In this document: in pieces, positions 1-8,929 of the stretch
Layout: each line of letters opens with the position of its first letter
How positions within the stretch are numbered: the stretch's first letter is position 1
Assembly (NCBI GenBank): GCA_049363815.1
Contig: JBMQEM010000023.1
Span: 24,762-88,761 of the forward strand
Direction: 5' to 3'
DNA length: 64,000 nucleotides
DNA from: JADKIH01 sp049363815
GTDB taxonomy: Bacteria > Bacteroidota > Bacteroidia > AKYH767-A > 2013-40CM-41-45
Translations under genes and position numbers: made by a program
Notes under the pieces: model-generated
Told to the model about the DNA's origin: nothing
Databases searched by the model: none
What the model saw: only the letters and a program-made list of their open reading frames with translations

Positions 1-1118
1 GCAAGAGCTTGTTTGGTTATTGAAAGTGGTCTGAAAGTATCGACCATTACTGCAAGTTCTTTTGTTTCTTTTTGTCCGATACTTTTTTCAACAGTTCCGG
101 GATGCGGACCATGCGGAATACCGGCAGGATGTAATGTGATCATTCCGCGGGTAACTTTTTTCCTGCTCATAAAATCTCCATCAACGTAATAGAGTACCTC
201 ATCAGAATCAATGTTACTGTGATTGTATGGAGCAGGTATACTTAATGGATGATAATCATAAAGTCGCGGAACAAATGAACAGATCACAAAGTTGTTCGCC
301 TCGAAGGTTTGATGGATCGGTGGCGGCAAATGTAATCTTCCGGTGATCGGTTCGAAATCGTGTATAGACAATATATACGGATATAAATTTCCATCCCATC
401 CGATGGCATCAAATGGATGCGAAGCATAAACATAAGGATAAATAATTCCCTGCTTTTTGATCAGGATATTGAATTCCCCTTTCTGATCGATGGTTTCCAG
501 CTTCTCAGGTTTACGGATATCTCTTTCACAGAAAGGCGCATGCTCTTCTAACTGACCATAAGCATTTCTGTACCTCTTCGGAAACTCAATAGCTGTAAAT
601 GATTCAACGATAAATAAACGGTTATTCTTATCATTAAAAATCATCTGATATACTGTTCCTCTTGGAACAACAATGTAATCACCATACTTAAAATCGAGAT
701 GGCCATAGATCGTTTTGATGGTTCCACTACCTTCATGAATGAAGATCACTTCATCTGCATCTGCATTCTTGAAAAAATAATCTGTCATCGACGACTGTGG
801 AGCAGCAAGCGTGACATGAACATCAGAATTCACAAGTACAGGAATTCTGCTCTTCAGATAATCATCAACAGGTTTTATATTGAATCCCTCGAAGCTTTGA
901 TGTTTCAGGGATTTCTCAAATGCAAGTTCAGGTGCAATTGAAAAAGGTTCACCGACCGATTTTATCAATGTTGGCGGATAACAGTGATAGATCAAAGAAT
1001 ATACATTAGAAAACCCATGTGTCGAAACCAGTTCTTCAGCATAAAGTTCCTGATCCGGTTTTCTGAATTGAATATGTCGCTTAGGAGGTAAACTTCCCAA
1101 TTTGTGATATTGAGCCAT
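1..1118 (-). CDS. hmgA: Homogentisate 1,2-dioxygenase, 3' end cut by window edge
   Basis: This enzyme opens the ring of homogentisate to maleylacetoacetate in cytosolic tyrosine/phenylalanine breakdown. The minus-strand frame begins MAQYHKLGSLPPKRHIQF at 1118 and stays open to base 1, about 372 codons. Near the readable C-terminus it has the family signature HPAGIPHGPHPG followed by ELAVMVDTFRPL, part of the iron-binding cupin end of the family. Bacterial members of this shorter type are about 385 residues, so only some ten residues should be missing. A Bacteroidota promoter (TAAATTTG at 1138-1145) lies just upstream. The next pathway enzyme of this kind, a fumarylacetoacetate hydrolase, is at 4510, which supports a role in tyrosine catabolism. 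Identification is firm; the end of the gene is not visible. Confidence 0.93.
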   Translation of the reverse strand, partial: MAQYHKLGSLPPKRHIQFRKPDQELYAEELVSTHGFSNVYSLIYHCYPPTLIKSVGEPFSIAPELAFEKSLKHQSFEGFNIKPVDDYLKSRIPVLVNSDVHVTLAAPQSSMTDYFFKNADADEVIFIHEGSGTIKTIYGHLDFKYGDYIVVPRGTVYQMIFNDKNNRLFIVESFTAIEFPKRYRNAYGQLEEHAPFCERDIRKPEKLETIDQKGEFNILIKKQGIIYPYVYASHPFDAIGWDGNLYPYILSIHDFEPITGRLHLPPPIHQTFEANNFVICSFVPRLYDYHPLSIPAPYNHSNIDSDEVLYYVDGDFMSRKKVTRGMITLHPAGIPHGPHPGTVEKSIGQKETKELAVMVDTFRPLSITKQAL

Positions 1119-1137
1119 AAAGTATTTTTTAACATGT

Positions 1138-1166
1138 CAAATTTAACCATTTCCATCCAAATCAAA
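1138..1166 (-). promoter_or_regulatory. Bacteroidota-type promoter for hmgA
   Basis: Read on the minus strand, TTTG (1163-1166) is followed after 17 bases by TAAATTTG (1138-1145), matching the TTTG / TAnnTTTG consensus of the Bacteroidota primary sigma factor. It sits 20 bases upstream of the hmgA ATG. The spacing is slightly short compared with the usual 19-21. Confidence 0.55.
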
Positions 1167-1415
1167 CCTTAATTTTTGTCATGAATAATATGCTTTTCTG
1201 AAAATAAATGATGTAAATCATGAAATTTTCAGGAATAATCAACTCAGCACCAATTTTAGAGTCATCAACTGCAAAATATTGAACGGCAAACGACGAACTT
1301 CTTACATCTGTAAGTGTTTGCGGGTATTCTAAAAACCAAGCCGTTTCAAATGCGATTAACTTGCTAAGCGGAAACCATGTATTGTGTCCGTACCATTTGA
1401 TTAAATAATGAACAC

Positions 1416-4166
1416 ATGAAAAAATCGAAATTTCAGATCATGATAGAATTTTTATCACATCTGTCTCAACTAAAAAAAGCCACAAAAAGTGGTGTAAAAA
1501 CAGCGGCTGTTAAGGATGGCCGAAAGTTGAGTGTTGTTCTTGTCTTGTTATTACTGTTCTCATCGAACATTTTTGCTGTTACATATTATTCCCGCACATC
1601 AGGGGGTAACTGGAATGCAGCAACTACCTGGTCGACTGTTGGCTATGGTAATGCAACAAATACGGGAACCTTCCCTTCTGCCGGTGACGTAGCGAATATT
1701 GGTGACGGATATACTGTCATGATCAATGCTGCTGTAAACGTTGGAACAATAAATATTGGCCAGGGTGTATCCGGAACGCTGGAATTCAGGTCAACTTCAA
1801 ATTACACTGTTAACGTAAGCGGAAGCGTAACTGTCAATACAGGTGCACGATTCTATTACAACTCTGCTGTAATAAGGACTCACCAGGTTAACGTATCGAA
1901 AAATTTTACTAATTATGGCCAGGTCGACTTTTATTTTGGTGCCGGGCAATTAGTAAACCTTACGTTCAATACGAACTCTAACAGTATAGTTTCAGGAACC
2001 GGAACATGGGATCTGAATAATGTTACATTGAATAAAACAACGTTAACTTCTTATACTTTGAATGTACAGACAAGCGCATTTGAAGCAGGTATCCGTTCGT
2101 TTATCGGAACTTTTGGAACATACATTCATAATAATACCGGAACCTATCTGATCAATCCTACAGCCTCTACATTTACTATCGGACCAAATATGATCTATCA
2201 GATCCCACTTGGAACAATGTGGTTTGCATCTGCTGCCGACAATGTTGTGATCCAGGGAGAAATGTATATTACCGGTGGTAACGTGCAAATCGGAAAAACA
2301 AACGGTATACAAGGATTAAGATATGACCAGAATGGTGCAACTATTCCAAAGTTAGATATTTCTGCAGGTACTCTTGAAGTATACGGCGGTATCACTTATG
2401 GAACAGCATCGAGTACAGAACCCTTCCATTTCAGAATGACCGGTGGAACGGTAACAATAAATTCAGGAAGTACAGGCTCAAACAGACAGCTCTTATACCT
2501 GAATGACGTTGCAACCAGTACATTCTATATGAACGCAGGTACAATTACTTTCCAGCGACCGAATACGAATGGAGCACTTACAGTTGACTTTGCAGTACCG
2601 GGAACAAATGGTAGTGTAACTTCAAACGGAGGAATCCTTCAGTTTGGAAATGCTTCAACTGCTTCCGGTGCAGTATTTAATTTCAGACCGTATGCAAACG
2701 TTACACAACCGCATTTCAGAGTTTCTGGAAGCGCAGGTAATGCTGTAACTCTTGCTACATCTTATGGATCAACAGCTAACTTCCGCATTCTAAGTCTTTA
2801 TATTGATGTAAATAAAACATTCGATATCCGCTCTATTGGTGGTGCCGTTGGAGACTCGAAAACGATGACACTGATGACTACTTGCAATGGTGTAGAAGCT
2901 TTATACAATGCGGGAACGTTTCAGCAACGATTAAGTACTGTTACATTCAATACAACAGGAGCACAGGCGATCGGTGGACCAAATACAACTACTTTCTATA
3001 ATCTTAGTATCAATAACGCAAATCACATTACCCTTAATAAAGCTGCGAACGTAACCAACTTCCTTTCAATGGTGAATGGAAAATTATTTACGACAAATAC
3101 GAATGTACTTACATGTGCTTCAACAGCGACAGCTTCAATCGGATCTGGTACAAGTTATGTTGATGGCCCGATGGTACATACCGTTGCTACTGCATCGCTT
3201 ACAGCTAAAACCTATCCGATCGGAAAAGGTGCAGCATACCGTCCGGTGGTTTTAACTGTGACACATAACAATGCTGTTTCGGTTACTTACCGTGCTGAAG
3301 TCAACAATTCACCTGCAACTGCTTTACCTTATAGCTATCCTCCTACTATTGCAAACGTTTCAGCGGTACGTTATACACGTATCATCCGCTCTGCTGTAAG
3401 TAACTTTACAAGCGGAAGGATCCAGATGTATTACAATACAGATGATGTTGTCGGAGATAAAAACACCCTTACAGTTGCTCATGATGATGGAGTTTCTCAA
3501 TGGAGAAACATTGGTGGGACAGCAACAGCTAACTGGGTTGGTAACATAACTTCTGGTTTGTTCACAAGCTTTAATACCTACTTCGCATTAGCAAATCCTC
3601 CGGGAGGTGGAAACGCACTTCCTGTTTCACTGACATCTTTCACGGCAGCATTTGCAGGAAAAGGTGTTGATGTAAAATGGACTACTGAATCAGAGATCAA
3701 CAATGATTATTTTACTTTGGAAAGATCGTCTGATAATATTCACTATTCTGAAATTGCTCAGGTAGACGGATCAGGAAATACGACAACGTCGAAAAATTAT
3801 TCATATACTGATCAACAGGCTCTTCGTGGAATATCATATTACCGATTGAAACAAACGGATTTCGATGGGAATTATGAATACTTCCCTGCAGTTGTTGTAC
3901 AGAATAAAAATAAAGGAACATTTGTGATCTACCCTAATCCTGCAAGTTCAAGCATAATCCACCTTTCCGGTGAATCTACACTTGAGAATGCTGTGGTTGT
4001 TGTTCAGGATATCACAGGACGTACGATCCCTGCTACTTACAGGACTACAGAAAACGGTTCAGTTGAAATTACGATTGATGAGTATTACTTAAAAACGGGA
4101 GCTGTATTTTTTATAAATGCAACTGACGGAGATACAGTGATCAGAGAAAAACTGCTCATCAATTAA
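1416..4166 (+). CDS. Secreted T9SS cargo protein, function unknown
   Basis: This 916-residue protein is predicted to be exported by the Sec system and then the type IX secretion system. A hydrophobic stretch near residues 38-55 (VVLVLLLLFSSNIFA) resembles a signal peptide, but about 37 polar and basic residues precede it, which is unusually long. The mature part opens with YYSRTSGGNWNAATTWST, typical of Bacteroidota surface proteins, and continues with Ser/Thr/Asn/Gly-rich beta-repeat sequence. Around residues 735-820 is the linker type LPVSLTSFTA, followed by a fibronectin-like segment. The last 75 or so residues (YPNPASSS ... DITGRT) form a type A T9SS sorting domain. I see no catalytic motif, so adhesin or surface-layer roles are guesses. 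A terminator follows at 4207. It lies between two tyrosine-catabolism genes without obvious functional relation. Confidence 0.85.
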   Translation: MKKSKFQIMIEFLSHLSQLKKATKSGVKTAAVKDGRKLSVVLVLLLLFSSNIFAVTYYSRTSGGNWNAATTWSTVGYGNATNTGTFPSAGDVANIGDGYTVMINAAVNVGTINIGQGVSGTLEFRSTSNYTVNVSGSVTVNTGARFYYNSAVIRTHQVNVSKNFTNYGQVDFYFGAGQLVNLTFNTNSNSIVSGTGTWDLNNVTLNKTTLTSYTLNVQTSAFEAGIRSFIGTFGTYIHNNTGTYLINPTASTFTIGPNMIYQIPLGTMWFASAADNVVIQGEMYITGGNVQIGKTNGIQGLRYDQNGATIPKLDISAGTLEVYGGITYGTASSTEPFHFRMTGGTVTINSGSTGSNRQLLYLNDVATSTFYMNAGTITFQRPNTNGALTVDFAVPGTNGSVTSNGGILQFGNASTASGAVFNFRPYANVTQPHFRVSGSAGNAVTLATSYGSTANFRILSLYIDVNKTFDIRSIGGAVGDSKTMTLMTTCNGVEALYNAGTFQQRLSTVTFNTTGAQAIGGPNTTTFYNLSINNANHITLNKAANVTNFLSMVNGKLFTTNTNVLTCASTATASIGSGTSYVDGPMVHTVATASLTAKTYPIGKGAAYRPVVLTVTHNNAVSVTYRAEVNNSPATALPYSYPPTIANVSAVRYTRIIRSAVSNFTSGRIQMYYNTDDVVGDKNTLTVAHDDGVSQWRNIGGTATANWVGNITSGLFTSFNTYFALANPPGGGNALPVSLTSFTAAFAGKGVDVKWTTESEINNDYFTLERSSDNIHYSEIAQVDGSGNTTTSKNYSYTDQQALRGISYYRLKQTDFDGNYEYFPAVVVQNKNKGTFVIYPNPASSSIIHLSGESTLENAVVVVQDITGRTIPATYRTTENGSVEITIDEYYLKTGAVFFINATDGDTVIREKLLIN

Positions 4167-4206
4167 AAAATATTTTTCATGGTTTAGTTAGGAATATTGG
4201 TTAGGC

Positions 4207-4237
4207 AAAAGAGGCTCCTTCGTTGGGGCCTTTTTTG
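4207..4237 (+). terminator. Intrinsic terminator after the T9SS cargo gene
   Basis: AGGCTCC (4212-4218) pairs with GGGGCCT (4225-4231), with one G-U pair, across a six-base loop, followed by a run of T. It lies 46 bases after the stop codon at 4166. Confidence 0.7.
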
Positions 4238-4249
4238 TTTTCAATTATC

Positions 4250-4445
4250 TCACGCAGAGTTCCGCAGAATACGCAGAAAATCCGCAGAGAGCCCTTCGGC
4301 ATGGATAATAATACTCATATCAGATTATTCTAAAAATAATATTTGTGGTCCTTTTAGAAAAGAACATAATTAAATATTTTTTTCTGCTCCCGTAGGGAGC
4401 TCTGCGGATTTTCTGCGTATTCTGTGCAACTCTGCGGGAAATAAA
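4250..4445. repeat. Long inverted repeat built of CGCAGA words
   Basis: The left arm (4251-4300) contains CGCAG at spacings of about 10, 9 and 11 bases. The right arm (4399-4438) is nearly its reverse complement, including the shared core of gcagaatacgcagaaaatcc. The arms enclose about 95 bases of AT-rich DNA. A related element is at 52114-52326. I see no ORF or target-site duplication, so it is an intergenic palindromic repeat rather than a recognisable insertion sequence. Confidence 0.8.
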
Positions 4446-4457
4446 CCACCAAAACAC

Positions 4458-4490
4458 TTGCCCCTTTAACCCTTAATTTTAGTATATTTG
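4458..4490 (+). promoter_or_regulatory. Bacteroidota-type promoter for the FAH gene
   Basis: TATATTTG (4483-4490) matches the TAnnTTTG -7 element. A TTG at 4458-4460 lies 22 bases upstream. The hydrolase ATG at 4510 is 19 bases downstream, giving a short leader. Confidence 0.65.
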
Positions 4491-4509
4491 CACTACTAAA
4501 AAAAAAGGG

Positions 4510-5541
4510 ATGAAATTAGTCAGTTACCTGGCCAACAATGATGAACATTTAGGCCTTTATGTTGAAAATAATATTTACAATCTGCCGGAAAATGCCGGAC
4601 TTATCGGCAAACAGTTGCCTGATTCTATGGCTGCTTTTTTAAATGGCGGAAATGATGCAATGAAAATTGCTCATGAAGTTAATACCGGTATCCTAAATAA
4701 GACGATCAAAGGTATAGCAGCAAATGTCAATACTGATGCATTGCTTGCACCGGTTCCCCACCCGACTTCCTGTCGCGATGGATATGCGTTCAGGCAACAT
4801 GTTGAAGCTGCAAGAAGGAACCGGAAAGTTCCTATGATCACCGAATTTGATCAATACCCTATCTTCTATTTTACCAATCATAATGCTATCCAGGGACCCG
4901 GCGAAATTGTTTGTATGCCTGACCATTTCCAGAAGCTGGATTTCGAACTTGAAGTTTCAATAGTTATCGGTAAAAAAGGCAGGAATGTAAAAGCTGCCGA
5001 TGCTGATTCTTATATTGCCGGATACATGATCATGAATGACATGAGTGCACGTACTTTGCAAATGGAAGAAATGGCTTTAAATCTAGGACCTGCAAAAGGA
5101 AAAGATTTTTCAACAGTAATTGGTCCATGGTTGGTTACTCCCGATGAACTTGAACCATATAAAGTTCCTGCTAAACCAGGTCATGTTGGAAATGCATATG
5201 ATCTGCCCATGATGTGCAAGGTAAATGGTAAAGTTGTTTCACAGGGAAACATGAAAGAAATGGACTGGACCTTTGCTGAGATCATTGAACGTTGTGCTTA
5301 TGGTGTCGATATTCTTCCGGGTGATGTGATCGGTTCAGGTACTGTAGGAACAGGATGTTTCCTGGAGCTCAATGGGACCGGACTTTTAAATGATCCGAAT
5401 TATAAAGTTCAATGGCTTCAACCTAATGATGTCGTAGAAATGGAAGTAAAAGGACTGGGTCATTTATATAATACGATCAAGAAAGACAATTCAGATTTTT
5501 CCATACTAGCTTTAAAAAAGGTAAGTGAAACAACTGCGTAA
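4510..5541 (+). CDS. Fumarylacetoacetate hydrolase family protein
   Basis: A 343-residue member of the FAH family, which cleaves C-C bonds in fumarylacetoacetate and similar beta-diketo acids using a metal ion. The metal-site acidic residues are visible: ELE at 146-148 and the conserved MNDMSAR segment with Asp177, followed by GPAKGKDF near residue 193. Length fits the single-domain bacterial fumarylacetoacetases of Bacteroidota rather than the 420-residue animal type. With hmgA diverging 3.4 kb away, the last step of tyrosine degradation (fumarate plus acetoacetate) is the likely job; maleylacetoacetate isomerase is not in the window. The start at 4510 has a promoter placed just upstream. 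It ends 14 bases before spoT, so the two may be cotranscribed. Confidence 0.85.
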   Translation: MKLVSYLANNDEHLGLYVENNIYNLPENAGLIGKQLPDSMAAFLNGGNDAMKIAHEVNTGILNKTIKGIAANVNTDALLAPVPHPTSCRDGYAFRQHVEAARRNRKVPMITEFDQYPIFYFTNHNAIQGPGEIVCMPDHFQKLDFELEVSIVIGKKGRNVKAADADSYIAGYMIMNDMSARTLQMEEMALNLGPAKGKDFSTVIGPWLVTPDELEPYKVPAKPGHVGNAYDLPMMCKVNGKVVSQGNMKEMDWTFAEIIERCAYGVDILPGDVIGSGTVGTGCFLELNGTGLLNDPNYKVQWLQPNDVVEMEVKGLGHLYNTIKKDNSDFSILALKKVSETTA

Positions 5542-5555
5542 ATGCATTTTGATTA

Positions 5556-7772
5556 ATGGCTGAACAAATTCCAACAATAAACACTGCAGAAGCTGAAAAG
5601 GATATGATCCTTAAAGCCTACCGTGCTTTGTTGCGCGCTTTAAAACCATCTTTAGGTAAAGGCGATAAGAAAACGATCCGCCAGGCTTTCGATATGTCAA
5701 TGGAAGCCCATAAAGACATGCGCAGGAAAACCGGTGAGCCTTATATCCTGCATCCTTTGGCCGTTGCACAGATCTGCGCGGAAGAGATCGGACTTGGGCC
5801 TTTGGCTATAGTGTGTGCTTTGCTTCATGATACAGTTGAAGATACTCATCTTACACTGGAGGATATTAAAAGTAATTTCGGAGAAAAGGCTGCATCCATT
5901 GTCGATGGACTAACAAAAATTGCAGGAGTATTTGATAAAGGGACTTCATTGCAGGCAGAGAATTTCAGGAAGATGTTACTGACTCTTTCTGATGATGTAC
6001 GTGTGATCCTGATCAAACTTGCCGATCGTTTGCATAATATGCGGACGCTCGATAGTATGAAACGTGATAAGCAATTAAAGATCGCTTCTGAAACTGCATA
6101 CCTCTATGCCCCGCTTGCTCATCGATTAGGTCTCTATTCTATAAAAACTGAACTGGAAGATCTTTCGATGAAGTATACCGAACCGGAGATCTACAATAAT
6201 ATTTACGACAAGGTTCAGCAGACAAGAAAAGAAAGAAATCGTTTTATCAATGAATTTTCTGAACCGATAAAAAATGAGCTGGTAAAACAAGGATTCAAAT
6301 TTGATATTAAAGGCCGTTCGAAATCCATTCATTCCATATGGAGTAAAATGAAACGGCAGGGTGTTTCATTCGAAGAGATCTATGACCTTTTTGCTATCCG
6401 CATCATCATTGATACTGATGAAGAAAATGAAAAACCTATGTGCTGGAAAGCATATTCAATCATAACAGATTTCTATCATCCAAATCCTGATCGTTTGCGT
6501 GACTGGATATCAACCCCGAAAGCAAATGGCTATGAATCATTGCATACTACTGTAATGGGTCCTAATGGAAAATGGGTAGAAGTTCAGATCCGTTCAAGAA
6601 GAATGGATGAGATCGCTGAAAAAGGTTATGCAGCTCACTGGAAGTACAAAGAATCTTCTGCAGAATCTGCAATCGATGAATGGATAGAAAAGATCCGGGA
6701 GTTACTTGAAAGTCCCGAGACGAATGCACTCGATTTTATTGACGACTTCAAGCTGAATTTATTTTCCGACGAGATCTTTGTTTTTACTCCGGGCGGTGAT
6801 ATGAAAACACTTCCTTCCGGAGCTACGGCACTTGATTTTGCATTTGAAATTCATACCGATCTGGGAAGTAAATGTATCGGAGCGAAAGTCAATCATAAAT
6901 TGGTTCCTCTCTCACATAAACTCCGTAGTGGTGATCAGGCAGAGATTCTTACTTCAAACAAGCAAACCCCTAAGGAAGACTGGCTTTCTTATGTTGTTAC
7001 AGCGAAAGCGAAATCGAAGATCAAGACAGCTCTTAAGGAAGAAAAGAAAAAATTCGGTGAAGACGGAAAAGAAATTCTTATGCGGAAATTCCGTCATCTG
7101 AAGATCGATTTCAATAATGACAATATCAACGAACTTCTGGCCTATTACAAGATCCCAAGTAGTCTGGAATTATATTTCAGGATTGCAAAAGGCGTAATTG
7201 ATATCTCCGATCTCAAGGAGTTTGTCGATGAGAAAGGCGTTATCAAGGCCAAGACACCCCAACGAATTGAACCGAAGTCGTTGGAACAAATGGTACAGAA
7301 TATCCGTGGCTCCAGCGACATGCTTGTGATCGGAGAAAGTCTGGATAAGATCGATTACAAATTATCACCCTGCTGCAGTCCGATCCCCGGTGATGACGTT
7401 TTTGGATTCATTACTATTAACGACGGGATCAAGATCCATCGCATCAATTGCCCGAATGCGATTCAGCTGATGTCAAATTACGCTTACAGGATCGTAAAGG
7501 CAAAGTGGACGAACCAGCATCAGATCGCATTCCTTGCCGGAGTTCGAATGACAGGAATCGATGAAGTCGGTGTTGTGAATAAGATCTCGAAAGTAATTTC
7601 AAGTGAATTGAAAGTAAATATGAGAAGCATCAGTATTGAATCAAACGATGGGATCTTCGAAGGAACGATCATGTTGTTTGTTCACGATACACATCACCTC
7701 GATAAGTTGATCCAGAAGTTGAAAGAGATACATGGGATCTTAACGGTTTCGAGGATTGATGGGAAACAGTAG
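5556..7772 (+). CDS. spoT: Bifunctional (p)ppGpp synthetase/hydrolase, RelA/SpoT family
   Basis: This 738-residue cytosolic enzyme makes and degrades the alarmone (p)ppGpp. Domains in order: HD hydrolase (about 45-200) with the intact His91-Asp92 pair in LLHDTVEDT; synthetase (about 245-370) with GYESLHTTVMG and the product-side EVQIRS; TGS domain (about 405-465, beginning FVFTPGGD); a helical/zinc-finger-like segment with CCSPIPGDDV; and a C-terminal ACT domain (about 660-735). Both catalytic halves look intact, so a bifunctional Rel/SpoT protein is expected, as usual when a bacteroidete has one long homologue. It lies upstream of a Fur-family gene, and the intergenic gap contains the heptamer repeat. 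Confidence 0.95.
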   Translation: MAEQIPTINTAEAEKDMILKAYRALLRALKPSLGKGDKKTIRQAFDMSMEAHKDMRRKTGEPYILHPLAVAQICAEEIGLGPLAIVCALLHDTVEDTHLTLEDIKSNFGEKAASIVDGLTKIAGVFDKGTSLQAENFRKMLLTLSDDVRVILIKLADRLHNMRTLDSMKRDKQLKIASETAYLYAPLAHRLGLYSIKTELEDLSMKYTEPEIYNNIYDKVQQTRKERNRFINEFSEPIKNELVKQGFKFDIKGRSKSIHSIWSKMKRQGVSFEEIYDLFAIRIIIDTDEENEKPMCWKAYSIITDFYHPNPDRLRDWISTPKANGYESLHTTVMGPNGKWVEVQIRSRRMDEIAEKGYAAHWKYKESSAESAIDEWIEKIRELLESPETNALDFIDDFKLNLFSDEIFVFTPGGDMKTLPSGATALDFAFEIHTDLGSKCIGAKVNHKLVPLSHKLRSGDQAEILTSNKQTPKEDWLSYVVTAKAKSKIKTALKEEKKKFGEDGKEILMRKFRHLKIDFNNDNINELLAYYKIPSSLELYFRIAKGVIDISDLKEFVDEKGVIKAKTPQRIEPKSLEQMVQNIRGSSDMLVIGESLDKIDYKLSPCCSPIPGDDVFGFITINDGIKIHRINCPNAIQLMSNYAYRIVKAKWTNQHQIAFLAGVRMTGIDEVGVVNKISKVISSELKVNMRSISIESNDGIFEGTIMLFVHDTHHLDKLIQKLKEIHGILTVSRIDGKQ

Positions 7773-7773
7773 G

Positions 7774-7866
7774 GTTAATGTTTAAAGTTTAAGGTTCAAA
7801 GTTCAATGTTCAAAGTTAGCTTTGTCGGAGCCTACGAAGTCAACTTTGAACCTTGAACCTTGAACT
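7774..7866. repeat. Inverted arms of degenerate heptamer repeats
   Basis: The left arm (7774-7815) is six tandem 7-base units of the form TTYAADG: GTTAATG, TTTAAAG, TTTAAGG, TTCAAAG, TTCAATG and TTCAAAG. The right arm (7844-7866) is CTTTGAA, CCTTGAA, CCTTGAA, CT, the reverse complement of the same unit. The arms can fold into a long hairpin that starts one base after the spoT stop codon and ends 14 bases before the fur-family ATG. Similar period-7 arrays occur at seven other intergenic sites. Confidence 0.9.
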
Positions 7867-7879
7867 AAAAAAATAAATT

Positions 7880-8359
7880 ATGTTACAAGCCCCCAACGTA
7901 CAAGAATCCGTAAAAAAAATTTTCACAGCATATCTGGAGAAGAAAAGTCACCGGAAGACTGATGAACGATATAATATTCTGGAGGAAGTATACAATCTGG
8001 ATGATCACTTTGATGTTGAATCACTATTCCTTCATATGAAATCGAAAGGACATAGTATCAGCAGGGCAACTATATACAATACTATTGAACTCCTGCTGGA
8101 TTGTCAATTGCTAACCCGGCATCAGTTTGGCAAAAACACCGCTCGCTTTGAGAGGTCGTTTTCTTTTCGCCAGCACGATCATCTGATCTGTCAGGATTGT
8201 GAACATGTCTTTGAATTCTGTGATCCAAGGATCCAGCAGATCCAGTCGATGATGGGTGAGATCCTGAACTTCCGGATCACCAACCATTCACTTAACCTTT
8301 TCGGCAAATGCCGGGAACTGGAAGAGAAAGGTTCCTGTAAACACCGCAAAACCGCATGA
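7880..8359 (+). CDS. Fur-family transcriptional regulator
   Basis: A 159-residue DNA-binding metal-dependent repressor of the Fur/Zur/PerR family. The N-terminal winged helix covers about residues 10-90, with the recognition region SISRATIYNTIELL. The dimerisation part begins with the metal motif RQHDHLICQDCEHVFEF, holding His ligands and the first CxxC pair. The second structural zinc pair is altered: instead of a close CxxC it ends CRELEEKGSCKHRK, with the two Cys nine residues apart. Which metal or stress it senses cannot be told. The order spoT-fur-purA is common in Bacteroidota. Confidence 0.9.
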   Translation: MLQAPNVQESVKKIFTAYLEKKSHRKTDERYNILEEVYNLDDHFDVESLFLHMKSKGHSISRATIYNTIELLLDCQLLTRHQFGKNTARFERSFSFRQHDHLICQDCEHVFEFCDPRIQQIQSMMGEILNFRITNHSLNLFGKCRELEEKGSCKHRKTA

Positions 8360-8478
8360 CAAAAGGGTTTCAGAGGGGTTTTATCTCTGAAAATGAATGA
8401 ACAGACCATTGTTTATTATCTGTTTTTTCCGCTAAAATTCTTCTTTGCAGAGAAATTTATTACCATTAAATTCACGCC

Positions 8479-8826
8479 ATGGAATTTAATTATACAATCA
8501 GTAACAAGGGCTCATATGCCGTTGTCGAAATGAGCGGAAATCTGATCGATAAAAATCAGGCTTCGCCCCTTCTGGATGAAATTCAGGAGTACATTAATAA
8601 AGGTGTGAATAGTTTTGTCATTTCAATGGAAGCTTTCAAATACCTTAATAGCAATGGACTCAATGTGCTTGTCAATATCCTTACCAAGAGCCGTAAGAAT
8701 GGTGGTGATACAACTATCTGCTGCATCAGCGATAAAATAAAAGAACTGCTGATCATCACAAAACTCAATACTGTTTTTACGATCACCGATGATCTTCCGG
8801 CAGCAATAAAACAATTTCAAAACTAG
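8479..8826 (+). CDS. STAS-domain protein, anti-sigma factor antagonist type
   Basis: A single 115-residue STAS domain, as in SpoIIAA/RsbV-like anti-sigma factor antagonists. The fold is suggested by alternating beta/alpha segments and by the loop MEAFKYLNSNGLNVLV, in which the serine of LNSNGLN occupies the position phosphorylated in SpoIIAA relatives. No partner kinase or phosphatase is next to it, so the regulatory partner is unknown. It sits alone between a Fur-family gene and purA, and an intrinsic terminator follows at once. Confidence 0.82.
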   Translation: MEFNYTISNKGSYAVVEMSGNLIDKNQASPLLDEIQEYINKGVNSFVISMEAFKYLNSNGLNVLVNILTKSRKNGGDTTICCISDKIKELLIITKLNTVFTITDDLPAAIKQFQN

Positions 8827-8845
8827 TTTCTGAAAATGAATAAAT

Positions 8846-8885
8846 AAAAAGATCATCCTGTCTGAACTATAGGATGATTTTTTAT
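8846..8885 (+). terminator. Intrinsic terminator after the STAS gene
   Basis: ATCATCCT (8852-8859) pairs with AGGATGAT (8871-8878). The stem is flanked by A5 on the left and T5 on the right, which can extend it. It lies about 20 bases after the stop codon and separates the STAS gene from purA. Confidence 0.82.
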
Positions 8886-8929
8886 TTTCAACAGAACCAA
8901 CTTCTTTTAACAAAGTAATTCTATTTATA

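Noticed and set aside
8360..8410. Hairpin TTTCAGAG/CTCTGAAA after the Fur-family gene
   Set aside because: No T-run follows on the plus strand, so it is not a supported terminator in the direction of the gene.
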